Of a DNA stretch of 64,000 nt, positions 24,540-34,214 are shown in pieces; position 1 is the stretch's first letter, and each line of letters begins with the position of its first letter. Both the position numbers and the translations under genes were made by a program. Origin of the DNA: Antarctobacter aquimaris (GTDB lineage: Bacteria > Pseudomonadota > Alphaproteobacteria > Rhodobacterales > Rhodobacteraceae); contig NZ_FXYF01000004.1 of the NCBI RefSeq assembly GCF_900184945.1, forward strand, positions 1 to 64,000. The letters run 5' to 3'. The notes under the pieces are model-generated. The model did no database searches and was not told the origin of the DNA. It saw nothing but the letters and a program-made list of their open reading frames with translations.

Positions 24540-25433
24540 ATGGACATCACCCTCGTCCGCACCTTTCTCGAGGTCGCCGCGACCGGTTCCTTCGTCAACG
24601 CCAGCGAACGGCTGTTTGTCACGCAATCGGCGGTCAGCCTGCGGGTGCAACGGCTTGAGGACGCGCTGGGCAAACCCCTGTTCAAGCGGTCCAAGGCCGG
24701 CGCCGAGCTGACCCCGGCCGGGCGCGAATTCGAACGCTACGCCCTGTCGCTGGTCAAGATCTGGGAAGAAGCCCGGCAGCAGCTTGGCATTCCGCAGGGC
24801 TACACGAAATCGCTGACCGTGGCCGCGCAGTATTCGCTCTGGCCGCGCTTCGGCTTTCAGTGGATCGACCGGATGCGAATGGAAATGCCGACGCTCAGCC
24901 TGCGCGCCGAGATCGGGATGCCGGACCGCATCACCCGGTTCCTGGTCGAGGGCACCGCGCAGGTCGGCATCATGTACACGCCGCAGCTGCGGCCGGGTCT
25001 GACCGCGACCAAGCTGTTCGACGAGGAGCTTGTGCTCGTCGCCTCATGGGAGGCCACGCTGGAGGATGTCGCCCCGGACTACGTGTTCGTCGACTGGGGC
25101 CCCGAGTTCACCCATGCGCATGCGCTCGCGCTGCCGGGTCTCACGAACCAGGGCCTGACGCTGACGCTGGGCGCGCTGGCAACGGAATACGTGCTGGACC
25201 GCCGCGCGGCGGCCTACCTGCCGGCGGAATACGTCAAACGATTCCTGGACGAAGGGCGGCTGCACCTTGTCCAAGGGGCGCCCAGCTTTCCCTTTCCGGT
25301 CTGGGCCGTGTGGCGCGACGACGTGGACAGCGATGTCCGCGCGGTGGCGGAAACGGCGCTTGTGGCAGTTCTGACACAGATCGACGCCGATCAGGATGCC
25401 GTGCTGGCCGATCTTGCCGCTGGCACCGACTGA
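24540..25433 (+). CDS. LysR-type transcriptional regulator
   Basis: About 297 residues from ATG 24540 (MDITLVRTFLEVAATGSF), with an alternative ATG nine bases upstream. The N-terminal helix-turn-helix (NASERLFVTQSAVSLRVQRL) is canonical. The effector domain is divergent (SLWPRFGFQWIDRMRMEMP, LVEGTAQVGIMYTPQLRPG). It is transcribed divergently from the small lipoprotein gene. The target and inducer are unknown; the following gene is separated by an AT-rich promoter-like gap, so it could be a regulated neighbour. Confidence 0.85.
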   Translation: MDITLVRTFLEVAATGSFVNASERLFVTQSAVSLRVQRLEDALGKPLFKRSKAGAELTPAGREFERYALSLVKIWEEARQQLGIPQGYTKSLTVAAQYSLWPRFGFQWIDRMRMEMPTLSLRAEIGMPDRITRFLVEGTAQVGIMYTPQLRPGLTATKLFDEELVLVASWEATLEDVAPDYVFVDWGPEFTHAHALALPGLTNQGLTLTLGALATEYVLDRRAAAYLPAEYVKRFLDEGRLHLVQGAPSFPFPVWAVWRDDVDSDVRAVAETALVAVLTQIDADQDAVLADLAAGTD

Positions 25434-25604
25434 CGCCGGCCGCAAACACCCGACAAACAACGACATTCGCAATGACATGAGTAATAATCGCTTTATGCCG
25501 AATTATATTTAATTTCTGTTATCTGAAATCCGCTTCTACATCTGGCCTGGCAAAGACGCCATCGCCCTCTTGGGGGGTGCCAAATGTTGGAAAAGGAAGA
25601 ACCC
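25434..25604 (+). promoter_or_regulatory. AT-rich leader/promoter region of the DUF481 gene
   Basis: The stretch at about 25480-25530 (including CCGAATTATATTTAATTTC) is strikingly AT-rich against the G+C-rich surroundings and directly precedes the outer-membrane protein gene. A strong or specially regulated promoter is likely. No coding frame was found. Confidence 0.45.
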
Positions 25605-26429
25605 ATGAAAAACGGACTCGCAATTTCGGCCTCGATCCTGGCTCTGCTCGTCGCCGCACCCGCCTTCGCGCAGGGGGCTCTGGTGGGTGTCGAGACGCTC
25701 GACGACCGCATCGACGACATCCAGGAGGCCGTGGACGAAGACTTCGCGGACGCCGATGACAAGCAGCGGTTCGGACCGAACCAGTTCGCCCAGGGGTGGA
25801 CCGGCAGCGTCGCGCTGGGCTTTTCGGCCACCTCGGGCAACACCGACACGGTCGACCTCGACCTGGCCGGCCGCCTTCGCTATGGCAGCGGCCCGTGGAA
25901 CCATACCTTCGGCTTTGCCGTCGAGTTCGCCGAGGACAACGACGTGCGCAACAAGGAAGAGGCTTTCGTCACCTACGACGTGAACCGCTACTTCAACGAT
26001 CAGGTCTACATGTTCGGCCTGGCCTCGGTCCGCTACGACGGTTTCGATTCGAACGAGTGGGACGCCTTCCTTGGCATCGGCCCGGGGTATCGCGCGATCA
26101 ACACCGCGACCCAGACCTGGCGCCTGCAGGCCGGCCCCGGTGTGCGCTACCTGAAGGACCGGACCGGGTCCGACACCACCGAAGTCGCCGGGATCGCGTC
26201 GTCGCGCTACTACTACGCCTTCTCCGACACGGTGTTCCTGACGAACGACACCGACATCCTGTTCTCGGAGACGGATACCGTGGTCACCAACGACCTTGGC
26301 GTGAACTTCCGCGTCACCGACCGGCTGGCCACCCGCGTGTCCTACCGGTCCGAGTGGGATGACAGCCCGCTCAAGAACTTCGACGCGTCGGACAACGAAC
26401 TGTCCGTGTCGCTGGTCTACGGCTTCTGA
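25605..26429 (+). CDS. DUF481 family outer-membrane beta-barrel protein
   Basis: A 274-residue protein with a Sec signal peptide (MKNGLAISASILALLVAAPA, cleaved after AFA). A short acidic linker precedes the repeated amphipathic strands characteristic of DUF481/YdiY-like proteins (GWTGSVALGFSATSGNTDTV, RVSYRSEWDDSP, ending LSVSLVYGF with a terminal Phe typical of outer-membrane barrels). The start follows AAGGAAG. Related salt-induced outer-membrane proteins are stress-linked, but the function is not established. Confidence 0.85.
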   Translation: MKNGLAISASILALLVAAPAFAQGALVGVETLDDRIDDIQEAVDEDFADADDKQRFGPNQFAQGWTGSVALGFSATSGNTDTVDLDLAGRLRYGSGPWNHTFGFAVEFAEDNDVRNKEEAFVTYDVNRYFNDQVYMFGLASVRYDGFDSNEWDAFLGIGPGYRAINTATQTWRLQAGPGVRYLKDRTGSDTTEVAGIASSRYYYAFSDTVFLTNDTDILFSETDTVVTNDLGVNFRVTDRLATRVSYRSEWDDSPLKNFDASDNELSVSLVYGF

Positions 26430-26449
26430 AGACCGTCACGCTGTCCGAA

Positions 26450-26477
26450 CCACGGGGCGGAGCGATCCGCCCCGTGG
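26450..26477. terminator. Hairpin after the DUF481 gene
   Basis: Perfect 12-base arms CCACGGGGCGGA and TCCGCCCCGTGG with a GCGA tetraloop, 20 bases after the stop. The T-run is weak, so it is a terminator or 3'-stabilising stem. Confidence 0.65.
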
Positions 26478-26509
26478 CACCGGACCCTTGGACTCGAGGG
26501 GAACAGACA

Positions 26510-26929
26510 ATGTCCACAGAGATTGATGCAGCGACCACCGAATGCAGTTTTGTCGAGGTGCTGACCGACGACAGGTCCGGCACGGTCTACGGCTACCGGC
26601 TGACCGGCGCGTCCGCCGGGCCGCAGGTCGTCGTCGCGGGCATGTGCAGGACCGCCGAAGACATCTTTGAACGCTTCCTGGCCTTGCCGACCCTGCCCTG
26701 GATGCGGGGCACGCTGACTCTCGTGCGCCTGGACTGCTTTGATGAGGCGACCGAGGGCGCCATGTCCCTGGGGCCCGTCGATTGCACGGTCGTCCTGCCC
26801 TGGGTGTCCGAGGATACGGTCGACCTGGGGACGCTGCGCCGGGGGTACTACAACGTGCTGCGGATCTGCGCCGGTCTTGGCATGATCCAGGGGCGCGGCG
26901 TCTTTCGCCGCCCCGTGACGACCGCCTGA
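26510..26929 (+). CDS. Degenerate succinylglutamate desuccinylase-like small protein
   Basis: A 139-residue protein starting MSTEIDAATTECSF after GAGGGG. The middle part (SGTVYGYRLTGASAGPQVVV, then AGMCRTAEDIFERFLALPTL) follows the pattern of AstE/aspartoacylase (M14-like) N-termini. In that family the corresponding loop is a GxHGDE zinc site; here it reads GMCRTAE, so the metal ligands are gone. The family is normally 300 or more residues. It is therefore either a catalytically dead short paralog or a decayed gene. It is probably not expressed from the upstream DUF481 transcript because of the hairpin between them. Confidence 0.45.
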   Translation: MSTEIDAATTECSFVEVLTDDRSGTVYGYRLTGASAGPQVVVAGMCRTAEDIFERFLALPTLPWMRGTLTLVRLDCFDEATEGAMSLGPVDCTVVLPWVSEDTVDLGTLRRGYYNVLRICAGLGMIQGRGVFRRPVTTA

Positions 26930-27289
26930 GGCGATGCGGGCCGGGCTTGGGCCGGACCCGGTGGCATCGCGCCGGGCGCATCAATCGGACTCCGGCCCTG
27001 CCGCTGGCGGAATGCCCGTTCCCCGCTACGCAAAGACCTCGGACGATACCCGGTCGCAATCACCCCCTGTTCCAAATAGACATGCAAAACACCTGACAAC
27101 AAATCCGAGTCATCTTTTGCTGAACCGAAATGTCGGAGCGGGCGAAGGACAGGATGCTTCAAGGGTTTTGAGCCGACAAATAGAACAATCCCCCTTCCGG
27201 GACACCCCTGCCATGCCCGCCAAGCCACTACCGGCACGCAATTTTTTCGCTTCTTCCGCGTCCTGACAGGCAGTCGCGCAGCCGGCTTC
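26930..27289. other. Intergenic region ahead of the decayed VWD-like gene
   Basis: About 360 bases with mixed composition. An AT-richer patch at about 27060-27130 may have been the promoter of the downstream gene. No conserved gene, RNA or repeat was recognised; open frames lack RBS and family resemblance. Confidence 0.4.
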
Positions 27290-28544
27290 AATGGAAATGA
27301 CGGTGTTGAGTTTGCGCTTCTCCACGGGGCCGGAGCCGGCCAGGGCCAGAAGGCGCGCGCAGCCGACCTGCCGCAAACCGCCGCGCTGGAGGATTGCGAA
27401 CGCGCGACCCGCGAGAACCCCGACAACCATGACGCCGCCATCGACCGGGCCTGCCACATCACCCGGACCGCCGAATTCGTCGCGGTCCGGGCCCCCGTGC
27501 CCGACGCCCCGGCCCTGGCCGTGACGCCCGGGGTCGTCATCACCGCCGACACCGTGCCCGACGCCTCGCTCGAATACCCGGCGCTGCGCCTGCTCGCCCA
27601 CTCGATCAACAACGCCGAGCGGGACGCCGGCGGCGCGCTGACCGGCTACTTCGTCGCCGCCGCCGACGGCGCCGGCGCGATCGTCGAGGGCGAAGAAGGC
27701 GCCCCGCTGCTGCAAATGTTCGCCACGGGGACCGGCACGGTCATGTTCGCCACCGGCATGGACAGCGCCGGCGCGACGCCACCTTCCTCACGCTGGCCGA
27801 CGGGGCCAGCATCCCGCGCATCGGCACCCAGGATGACGCGCTGTCGACGATGGTGGCCTCGGCCCACACCAGCGAGGAGGTCACGCTGCGCGTCGCCATC
27901 TACCAGGAGATCGACCATGGCACCGCATAGCGCGCGGTGCTGGCGCTGTTCGCCGACCACGGCGTCACCTCGCTGACCCAGACCGTCACCGTCGCGACGC
28001 TGAACTGCGCCCAGGCACCCGAACCGGTAGCGCTGGACGACAGCTTTGTCGTCTTCGCCGAGGACGGGCTCAAGGCGCTCTTTCCCGACAGGGGCGACTT
28101 CGTGCTGATCCAGTCGCTCGAGGCCGGGATCGTGGTGCAGGCACGGCGTTGTCCGACCGCAGCGAGACGGTGTTCACCGCCCTGGTACGGCAAATCGGCG
28201 GCGACACGGTGGAAATCTGCGCCGCGCCGACGCCGACCTTTCTGGTCAACGGCCTGCCGTTCGAGGATGGCGCACAGCCGGAGGGCGATCTGCTGATGCT
28301 GCCCGGCGGCGGCCACGTCACCCCCGAGGGCACGGATACCCCGGGCTTCGCCTGGCCGGAGTCGTCCTTCGCGCTCTCGGTGACGGTCCATGCCGGGTCG
28401 CACCAGCCGCCCGGCATCCGGATCGACGCATCGCTGACCTACGAAGGCCCCGCGCGCTTCATGGCGGACTGGATGCTCGACGGTGCGGTCTCCGGCTTCA
28501 GCGTGCCGCTGGGCGCCGATCCGACCTGCAACTGCGCAGAATGA
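27290..28544 (+). pseudogene. Frameshifted secreted protein with VWD-like domain
   Basis: Three successive frames read as one protein when joined. The first runs from about 27290 to 27785 (PALRLLAHSINNAERDAGGA, FVAAADGAGAIVEGEEGAPL). A one-base shift near 27780 leads into ATFLTLADGASIPRIGTQ and an in-frame TAG near 27928. The frame then continues through RAVLALFADHGVTSLTQTV. A second shift near 28145 leads into LSDRSETVFTALVRQIGGDT and ends at 28544. The C-terminal stretch (RGDFVLIQSLEAGIVVQAR; GGDTVEICAAPTPTFLVNGL) has the look of von Willebrand type D domains found in bacterial extracellular proteins. Two frameshifts plus a nonsense codon mark it as decayed unless they are sequencing errors. 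Confidence 0.6.
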
Positions 28545-28839
28545 CCGACGCGCGGCGCGGATCCTTCCAAAGCCTTGCCAAGGGAGTCGTGTTCCATGCC
28601 CATCCCTGCCCGCCTGCCCGTCGTACCGCACCCCTGACGGCACTGGTTGCCGGTCTTGTCGCCCCCTCTCCCACCGCCCGGGCGCAATCCTGCGGTGCAG
28701 CTCTGTCCGGGCACGGCACGCCCCCCATCGCGACGATTGGCTTTGCCCGGACGCCACGCTAGCCTGCCCCGCAAGATCAGGCACTCCCGGGACCGGCAGA
28801 CACCGGCGCCGGCTGCACCAGGGGGGCAGAAAGCGACCG
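28545..28839. other. Remnant region between the VWD pseudogene and the amidase
   Basis: A frame overlapping the pseudogene stop (28541-28762) contains a hydrophobic signal-like stretch (TALVAGLVAPSPTARAQ) but ends after 73 codons with no domain. It may be the truncated start of another exported protein. The rest holds the amidase leader with a GGGGGG ribosome site. Nothing else was identified. Confidence 0.35.
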
Positions 28840-30333
28840 ATGGAACACGGCCCTCTGCACGACGCGACCTCGCTCGCGCAACTCGTGGCCTCGGGCGAGG
28901 TCTCGCCCGAAGAGCTGCTGGACCAGGCCCTGGCCCGGGTCGCGGCGCTCAACCCCGCCCTGAACGCCGTGGTCCTGATCCAGGAAGAGACCGCGCGCGC
29001 CGCGATCCGGGCCGGGCTGCCGGAGGGGCCGTTCAGGGGCGTGCCCTTCCTGCTCAAGGATCTCGGCGCCGAGGCCATCGACTTTCCCACGCACAGCGGC
29101 TCAAACCTGCTGCGGAACACGCGCTACAGCGTCGACAGCGCGATCTTCCTGCGCATGCGCGCGACCGGGGTCGTGACCTTCGGGCGGACCACCTCGCCCG
29201 AGGGCGGTGTCGGCCCGGTGACCGAGGCCGCCGTTTACGGCGGGCCGACACGCAACCCCTGGGACCTGACGCGCACCCCCGGCGGGTCGTCGGGCGGCGC
29301 GGCGGCGGCGGTGGCGGCGGGCATCGTGCCCATGGCCCATGGCTCCGACGGCGGCGGCTCGGTGCGCATCCCCGCGTCCAGCTGCGGGTTGTTCGGGTTC
29401 AAGGCCACGCGCGCCCGCTTTCCCGATGGCCCGCTGGTGGGCGAAGGCTGGGCCGGCATGGCGATCGACGGCTTTCTCACCCGCTCGGTCCGGGACAGCG
29501 CCACGATGATGGATGCCTGCGCCGGGCCGGACAAGGGCGCGCCCTACGTCGCCCCGCCGATGCCGGTCAGCTACGCCCAGGCCATCACCCGCCCGCCGGA
29601 GCGCCTGCGCATCGCGGTCTGCGACACCACCTTTACCGGCCAGCCCATTTCGGACGACTGCCGCACCGCTGTCCTGAACACCGCGAAACTGCTGGAGTCG
29701 CTCGGCCACCACGTCACCCTGACCCGACCCAAGGCCGACCATGACGGCATGATGCGCGCCTGGACAAAGATCGTCGCCTGCGGAACGGCGCTCTGGGTCG
29801 CCAATGCCACCCGGGCCAGGGGCCGCGATCTGCGGCCGGATGACCTCCAGGGCGTCGCCCGCGGCGCGCTGAAATACGCAGCAACCCTCTCGGGGGCCGA
29901 CTACCTGGCCGCGGTCAACAAGGTCCACGCCTACGGCCGCGAGATGGCCGCCGCCTTCGACGCGGTCGACGTGATCCTGTCCGCCACGCTGGCCGAACCA
30001 CCGGCGCAGGTCCACCGCTTCACCCATGACCGCGAGGATTACGAGGCCTACCGCATCGGTCCGGGCGGCGTGTTCGCCTATTCGCCCTTCTGCGCGACCT
30101 TCAATGCCAGCGGCCAGCCGGCGGCCTCCGTCCCCCTGCATTGGACCGATGACGGCCTGCCGATCGGCGTGCAGCTGGCGGCGGCCTACGGCGCGGATGC
30201 CCTGCTGATCGCGCTCTGCGCCGAACTCGAACAGGCCGCGCCCTGGGCGGACCGGATACCGCGACTGCTGCGCGACCGGCTTGCACAACATCCGGATTGG
30301 TCACACAGTGTATACAGGGGGACCTCTGCTTGA
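28840..30333 (+). CDS. Amidase (amidase signature family)
   Basis: A 497-residue amidase-signature hydrolase with the Ser-cisSer-Lys triad: Lys73 (LLKDLGA), Ser150 (RTPGGSSGG) and the nucleophile Ser174 ([13 protein letters not shown]). There is no signal peptide, so it is cytoplasmic. It releases ammonia or amines from amides; the substrate is undetermined. Its stop overlaps the TTG start of the ABC ATPase gene (TTGA), so it is translationally coupled to a PotABCD-type importer that probably brings in its substrate. Confidence 0.9.
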   Translation: MEHGPLHDATSLAQLVASGEVSPEELLDQALARVAALNPALNAVVLIQEETARAAIRAGLPEGPFRGVPFLLKDLGAEAIDFPTHSGSNLLRNTRYSVDSAIFLRMRATGVVTFGRTTSPEGGVGPVTEAAVYGGPTRNPWDLTRTPGGSSGGAAAAVAAGIVPMAHGSDGGGSVRIPASSCGLFGFKATRARFPDGPLVGEGWAGMAIDGFLTRSVRDSATMMDACAGPDKGAPYVAPPMPVSYAQAITRPPERLRIAVCDTTFTGQPISDDCRTAVLNTAKLLESLGHHVTLTRPKADHDGMMRAWTKIVACGTALWVANATRARGRDLRPDDLQGVARGALKYAATLSGADYLAAVNKVHAYGREMAAAFDAVDVILSATLAEPPAQVHRFTHDREDYEAYRIGPGGVFAYSPFCATFNASGQPAASVPLHWTDDGLPIGVQLAAAYGADALLIALCAELEQAAPWADRIPRLLRDRLAQHPDWSHSVYRGTSA

Positions 30334-31385
30334 ACACTCAAATCGCTGTCGACGCACGGGATGTCAGCAAGATCTACGGCGCCGGCAAGACCGCCGTCAC
30401 GGCGCTCAGCGATGTGTCCATCGCCATCGAGCAGGGCGAATTCTTTACGCTGCTGGGGCCGTCCGGCTGTGGCAAGACCACCTTGCTGCGCTGCATCGCG
30501 GGGTTTGAAACCCCCACCTCCGGCCACATCCACCTGTCCGGGCAGGACATCACCTATGACCCGCCCAACACGCGGCCGGTCAACACGGTGTTCCAGTCCT
30601 ACGCGCTGTTTCCGCACCTCAGCGTGGCGCAGAACGTGGGCTTCGGGCTCAAGATGATGGGCAGACCGGCATCCGAGATCGCCCGCACGGTCGACCGCGT
30701 GCTGGCCCTGGTCAAGCTGGAGGACTTCGCGAGCCGCCTGCCGCAGCAGCTGTCCGGCGGCCAGCAACAGCGCGTCGCCCTGGCCCGCGCACTGGCCCCC
30801 GAACCCAAGGTGCTGCTGCTGGACGAACCGCTTTCGGCGCTGGATCTCAAGCTGCGCAAGGAAATGCAGAGCGAGCTGAAACGCTTGCAGACCGAAACCG
30901 GGATCACCTTCATCTTTGTCACCCACGACCAGGAAGAAGCGCTGACCATGTCGAACCGGATCGGCGTGATGTCCGGCGGCAAGCTGCTGCAGGTCGGCAC
31001 GCCGCACGACATCTACGATCACCCGGTCAACCGCTTCGTCGCCGATTTCATCGGCGAGACGAACTTTCTCGAAGGCCGCGTCGACGGCACCGGCGTGCGG
31101 ATCGGCACCGGCGACGTGCTGGCGGTGTCGCTGGACGGGCAACAGGGCGATGTCACGCTGGCCATCCGCCCCGAACAGGTCAGCCTGGCCGCCCCCGGCA
31201 GCGGCATCGCCGCCCGCATCACCGAGTCGACCTATTTGGGCACCGACACCCATTACACGCTGGCGCTGGGCGACGGCAGCAGGATCATCGCGCGGGTCCA
31301 GTCGAACGCCCGCCTCGCGTTGCAGGTCGGCGACGAGGTCGGCGTGCAGATCGACTCGCGCGCGGTGCAGGTGCTGAAGTCATGA
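30330..31385 (+). CDS. potA: Spermidine/putrescine-type ABC transporter ATPase (PotA-like)
   Basis: A 351-residue ATPase with Walker [10 protein letters not shown], signature LSGGQQQR, Walker B VLLLDEP and H-loop FVTHDQEEA, then a C-terminal TOBE domain (~280-350). The start is a TTG inside the amidase stop, with AGGGGGACC as RBS; a longer frame from 30297 lies within the amidase gene. It energises PotBC. Substrate is likely a polyamine-like or amide compound given the amidase. Confidence 0.9.
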   Translation: MNTQIAVDARDVSKIYGAGKTAVTALSDVSIAIEQGEFFTLLGPSGCGKTTLLRCIAGFETPTSGHIHLSGQDITYDPPNTRPVNTVFQSYALFPHLSVAQNVGFGLKMMGRPASEIARTVDRVLALVKLEDFASRLPQQLSGGQQQRVALARALAPEPKVLLLDEPLSALDLKLRKEMQSELKRLQTETGITFIFVTHDQEEALTMSNRIGVMSGGKLLQVGTPHDIYDHPVNRFVADFIGETNFLEGRVDGTGVRIGTGDVLAVSLDGQQGDVTLAIRPEQVSLAAPGSGIAARITESTYLGTDTHYTLALGDGSRIIARVQSNARLALQVGDEVGVQIDSRAVQVLKS

Positions 31386-32284
31386 GCAACGCCGGCTCAC
31401 AGCGCAGCAAGGGGGCCAACGGCTGGCTCCTGTCGCTGCCCGCGCTGATCCTGTTGCTGGTCGCCGCCTCCGGCCCGCTGCTGATCGTGGCGGTCTACTC
31501 GGTGCTGGAAAAGGGCGACTACTCCGGCGTGCGCTGGGTCCTGTCCGGCGACGGCTGGTTCCGCGTGCTGTTCGAACGCGACATCTTTGACCAGACCGTC
31601 AGCCTGGCGGATGCCAACCTGTCGATCTTCTGGCGCTCGCTCAAGCTGTCGGTGCTCACCACGCTGACCACCTTCGCGCTGGGCCTGCCAACCGCCTGGT
31701 TCATCGCCACCCGGCCGACGCGGACGCGCGCGCTGTGGTTGTTCCTGATCACCATCCCGTTCTGGACAAACCTGCTGATCCGCACCTTCGCGATCATGGA
31801 GGTGATCCGCAACCAGGGCATCCTGAACACCTTCCTGATGCACGTCGGCGCGATCTCGGAACCGATCCAGATCCTCTACACCGACACCGCCGTGCTGATC
31901 GGCATGGCCTACGTCTACCTGCCGCTGATGGTGCTGCCGCTCTATGCCGCGATCGACCGGTTCGATTTCCGGCTGATCGAGGCCGGATACGACCTCTACG
32001 CCACACGGTGGAAGGTGCTGCGCCGCATCATCCTGCCGATCATCCGGCCCGGCATCATCGCCGGCTGCATCCTCGTCTTCATCCCCAGCCTCGGCGCCTA
32101 CGTCACGCCGCGCGTGCTGGGCGGGGGCAAGAACATGATGATCGGCAACTTCATCGAGCTTCAGTTCGGCCAGGGCCAGAACTGGCCGCTGGGGGCGGCG
32201 CTGTCGACGCTGCTCTTGCTGATCGTGATGGGGTCGCTGATCGTCTACACCCGCGTGTCGGCACGGGATGGGCGCAATGGCTAG
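31382..32284 (+). CDS. potB: ABC transporter permease (PotB-like)
   Basis: A 300-residue inner-membrane permease with six hydrophobic segments and the ATPase-coupling EAA loop [20 protein letters not shown] (~200-220). It starts by ATGA overlap with the ATPase stop. The periplasmic N-terminal loop ([18 protein letters not shown]) is typical of polyamine permeases. Confidence 0.88.
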   Translation: MSNAGSQRSKGANGWLLSLPALILLLVAASGPLLIVAVYSVLEKGDYSGVRWVLSGDGWFRVLFERDIFDQTVSLADANLSIFWRSLKLSVLTTLTTFALGLPTAWFIATRPTRTRALWLFLITIPFWTNLLIRTFAIMEVIRNQGILNTFLMHVGAISEPIQILYTDTAVLIGMAYVYLPLMVLPLYAAIDRFDFRLIEAGYDLYATRWKVLRRIILPIIRPGIIAGCILVFIPSLGAYVTPRVLGGGKNMMIGNFIELQFGQGQNWPLGAALSTLLLLIVMGSLIVYTRVSARDGRNG

Positions 32285-33083
32285 ACCCCGCGCCTTTGAC
32301 GTCACCACCCTGCCCGGCTTCACCTTTGTCGCGATCCTGTCCTTTGTGCTGCTCTATGCACCGATCGTGACGCTGGTGATCTATTCCTTCAACGGCGGCA
32401 ATTCGGTCAACCAGTGGGGCGGCTTGTCGCTGCAATGGTATCGGGTCGCGGCCCAGAACGAGGCGGTGCAGGACGCCACCATGCGTTCGCTGATCATCGC
32501 GCTCTGGGCCGCTGTCATCTCGACGACGCTGGCCACCATGGCCGCGCTCGGCACCACCCGGCGGGGCAAGTTCACCGGCCAGACGGTGATCTACGTGCTG
32601 ATCAACCAGCCGCTGATGGTGCCCGAGATCGTGACCGCCGTGGCGCTGCTGATCTTCTTTTCCTCGGTCAAGCTCGCCACCGGCTATTCCGGCCTCGGCT
32701 ACCTGATCCTCGCGCATTCGGCGTTTTGCATCCCCTTCGCCTACCTGCCGATCAAGGCGCGGCTGGAAGGCATGGACAGCGCCATGGAAACGGCGGCGGC
32801 GGACCTCTACGCCTCGCCCTGGCAGACCTTTCGCTATGTCACGCTGCCGCTGCTGCTGCCGGGGGTGATCGCCGGCGCGATGCTGGCCTTCATCATCTCG
32901 CTGGACAACGTGATCATCACCGAATTTGTCAAATCGGCCGGGCAGGATACACTGCCCACCTACATGCTGGGCCAGTTGCGCCGCGCGCTGACACCCGAAG
33001 TGAACGCGATCTCGACGGCCCTGCTGGCCTTCACCGTCCTGATCCTGATCGTGTTCGCACTGATAACCAGAAAGCGGGCCTAG
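32277..33083 (+). CDS. potC: ABC transporter permease (PotC-like)
   Basis: About 268 residues from ATG 32277 ([15 protein letters not shown]), or 271 from an ATG nine bases earlier; either overlaps the potB end. It has six hydrophobic segments and an EAA loop METAAADLYASPWQTFRYVT. It pairs with PotB. A small GCGGGC/GCCCGC stem at 33074-33088 sits at its stop codon ahead of the binding-protein gene. Confidence 0.88.
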   Translation: MARPRAFDVTTLPGFTFVAILSFVLLYAPIVTLVIYSFNGGNSVNQWGGLSLQWYRVAAQNEAVQDATMRSLIIALWAAVISTTLATMAALGTTRRGKFTGQTVIYVLINQPLMVPEIVTAVALLIFFSSVKLATGYSGLGYLILAHSAFCIPFAYLPIKARLEGMDSAMETAAADLYASPWQTFRYVTLPLLLPGVIAGAMLAFIISLDNVIITEFVKSAGQDTLPTYMLGQLRRALTPEVNAISTALLAFTVLILIVFALITRKRA

Positions 33084-33112
33084 CCCGCTCAACAACCCAA
33101 AGGGAGTATCCA

Positions 33113-34138
33113 ATGAAGATTGTTCTAGCTGCAACCGCGGTCCTGCTCGGCAGCACCGCAGGCGCGATGGCCGAAGGGACGCTCAACCTGTTCAACTGGG
33201 GCAACTACACCAGCCCCGAACTGATCGAGAAGTTCACCGCCGAAACCGGCATCACCGTCACCATCACCGACTACGACAGCAACACCACCGCCCTGACCAA
33301 GGTCGAGGCCGGTGCCTCGGGCTTTGACCTCGTGGTGCCTTCGGCCAACTACATCCCGGTCTACGTCCGCAAGGGCCTGATCGCCGAGCTTGACCACAGC
33401 CGGATCCCCAACATCACCAACATCGCCGCCGAATGGGTCGACGTGCCGTGGGATCCGGGCCGCAAGCATTCGGTTCCGTGGCAGTGGGGATCGGTCGGCA
33501 TCGCGGTCAACACCAGCGTCTACAGCGGCGACGTGAACACCTCCGAGCTGTTCCTCGACCCTCCGCCCGAGCTGGAAGGCAAGATCAACGTCGTGCCGGA
33601 AATGAACGACGTCATGAACATGGCGATCTTCAATGCCGGCGGCGAAGCCTGCACCGAGGATCTCGAGGTGCTCAGGGTCGTGCGTGACCGGCTGATGGCG
33701 GCCAAGCCCAAGTGGCTGTCGATGGACTACGGCACCACGGACAAGCTGTCGTCGGGCGACTACGCGGCCTCGGTCAACTGGAACGGCTCGACCATGCGCG
33801 CCCGGATCAACAACCCCGACGTGGTCTACGGCTACCCGCGGGAAGGCTACCCGCTGTTCATGGACTCGGTCGCGCTGCTGTCGGACGCGCAGAACGTCGA
33901 CGAGGCCTACCAGTTCATCAACTTCATCCTCGAGCCCGAGAACGCGGCGATGATTTCCGCCTTTGCCCGCTATGCCAACGGCGTCGCCGGGTCCGAGGAA
34001 TTCATGCCCGAGGACATGAAGACCGCGCCCGAGATCATCGCCCCGGCCGACCTCGCCGCGGCGGGCCGCTTCCTGCCGACCTGCCCGCAGTCCGCGGTCG
34101 ATCTCTACACCGCGATCTGGACCGAACTGCGCAAGTGA
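33113..34138 (+). CDS. Polyamine-type periplasmic binding protein (PotD/PotF-like)
   Basis: A 341-residue binding protein. The signal peptide MKIVLAATAVLLGSTAGAMA precedes the mature start EGTLNLFNWGNYTSPELIEK, the hallmark of PotD/PotF proteins. Aromatic ligand-box residues appear in VPWQWGSVGIAVNTS and DYAASVNWNGSTM. RBS is AGGGAG. It is the last gene of the amidase-potABC operon, followed by a strong terminator. Ligand may be a polyamine or an amide-bearing derivative. Confidence 0.88.
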   Translation: MKIVLAATAVLLGSTAGAMAEGTLNLFNWGNYTSPELIEKFTAETGITVTITDYDSNTTALTKVEAGASGFDLVVPSANYIPVYVRKGLIAELDHSRIPNITNIAAEWVDVPWDPGRKHSVPWQWGSVGIAVNTSVYSGDVNTSELFLDPPPELEGKINVVPEMNDVMNMAIFNAGGEACTEDLEVLRVVRDRLMAAKPKWLSMDYGTTDKLSSGDYAASVNWNGSTMRARINNPDVVYGYPREGYPLFMDSVALLSDAQNVDEAYQFINFILEPENAAMISAFARYANGVAGSEEFMPEDMKTAPEIIAPADLAAAGRFLPTCPQSAVDLYTAIWTELRK

Positions 34139-34148
34139 CATTCGGACC

Positions 34149-34178
34149 GGGGCCGCGCCCGTCGCGGCCCCGCCTTTT
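34149..34178 (+). terminator. Terminator of the amidase-pot operon
   Basis: Nine-base arms GGGGCCGCG and CGCGGCCCC are followed by GCC and TTTT, ten bases after the binding-protein stop. Confidence 0.75.
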
Positions 34179-34214
34179 CCGCGATGCCCGCCCCCGGCAC
34201 CGACGGCGGGCTAG

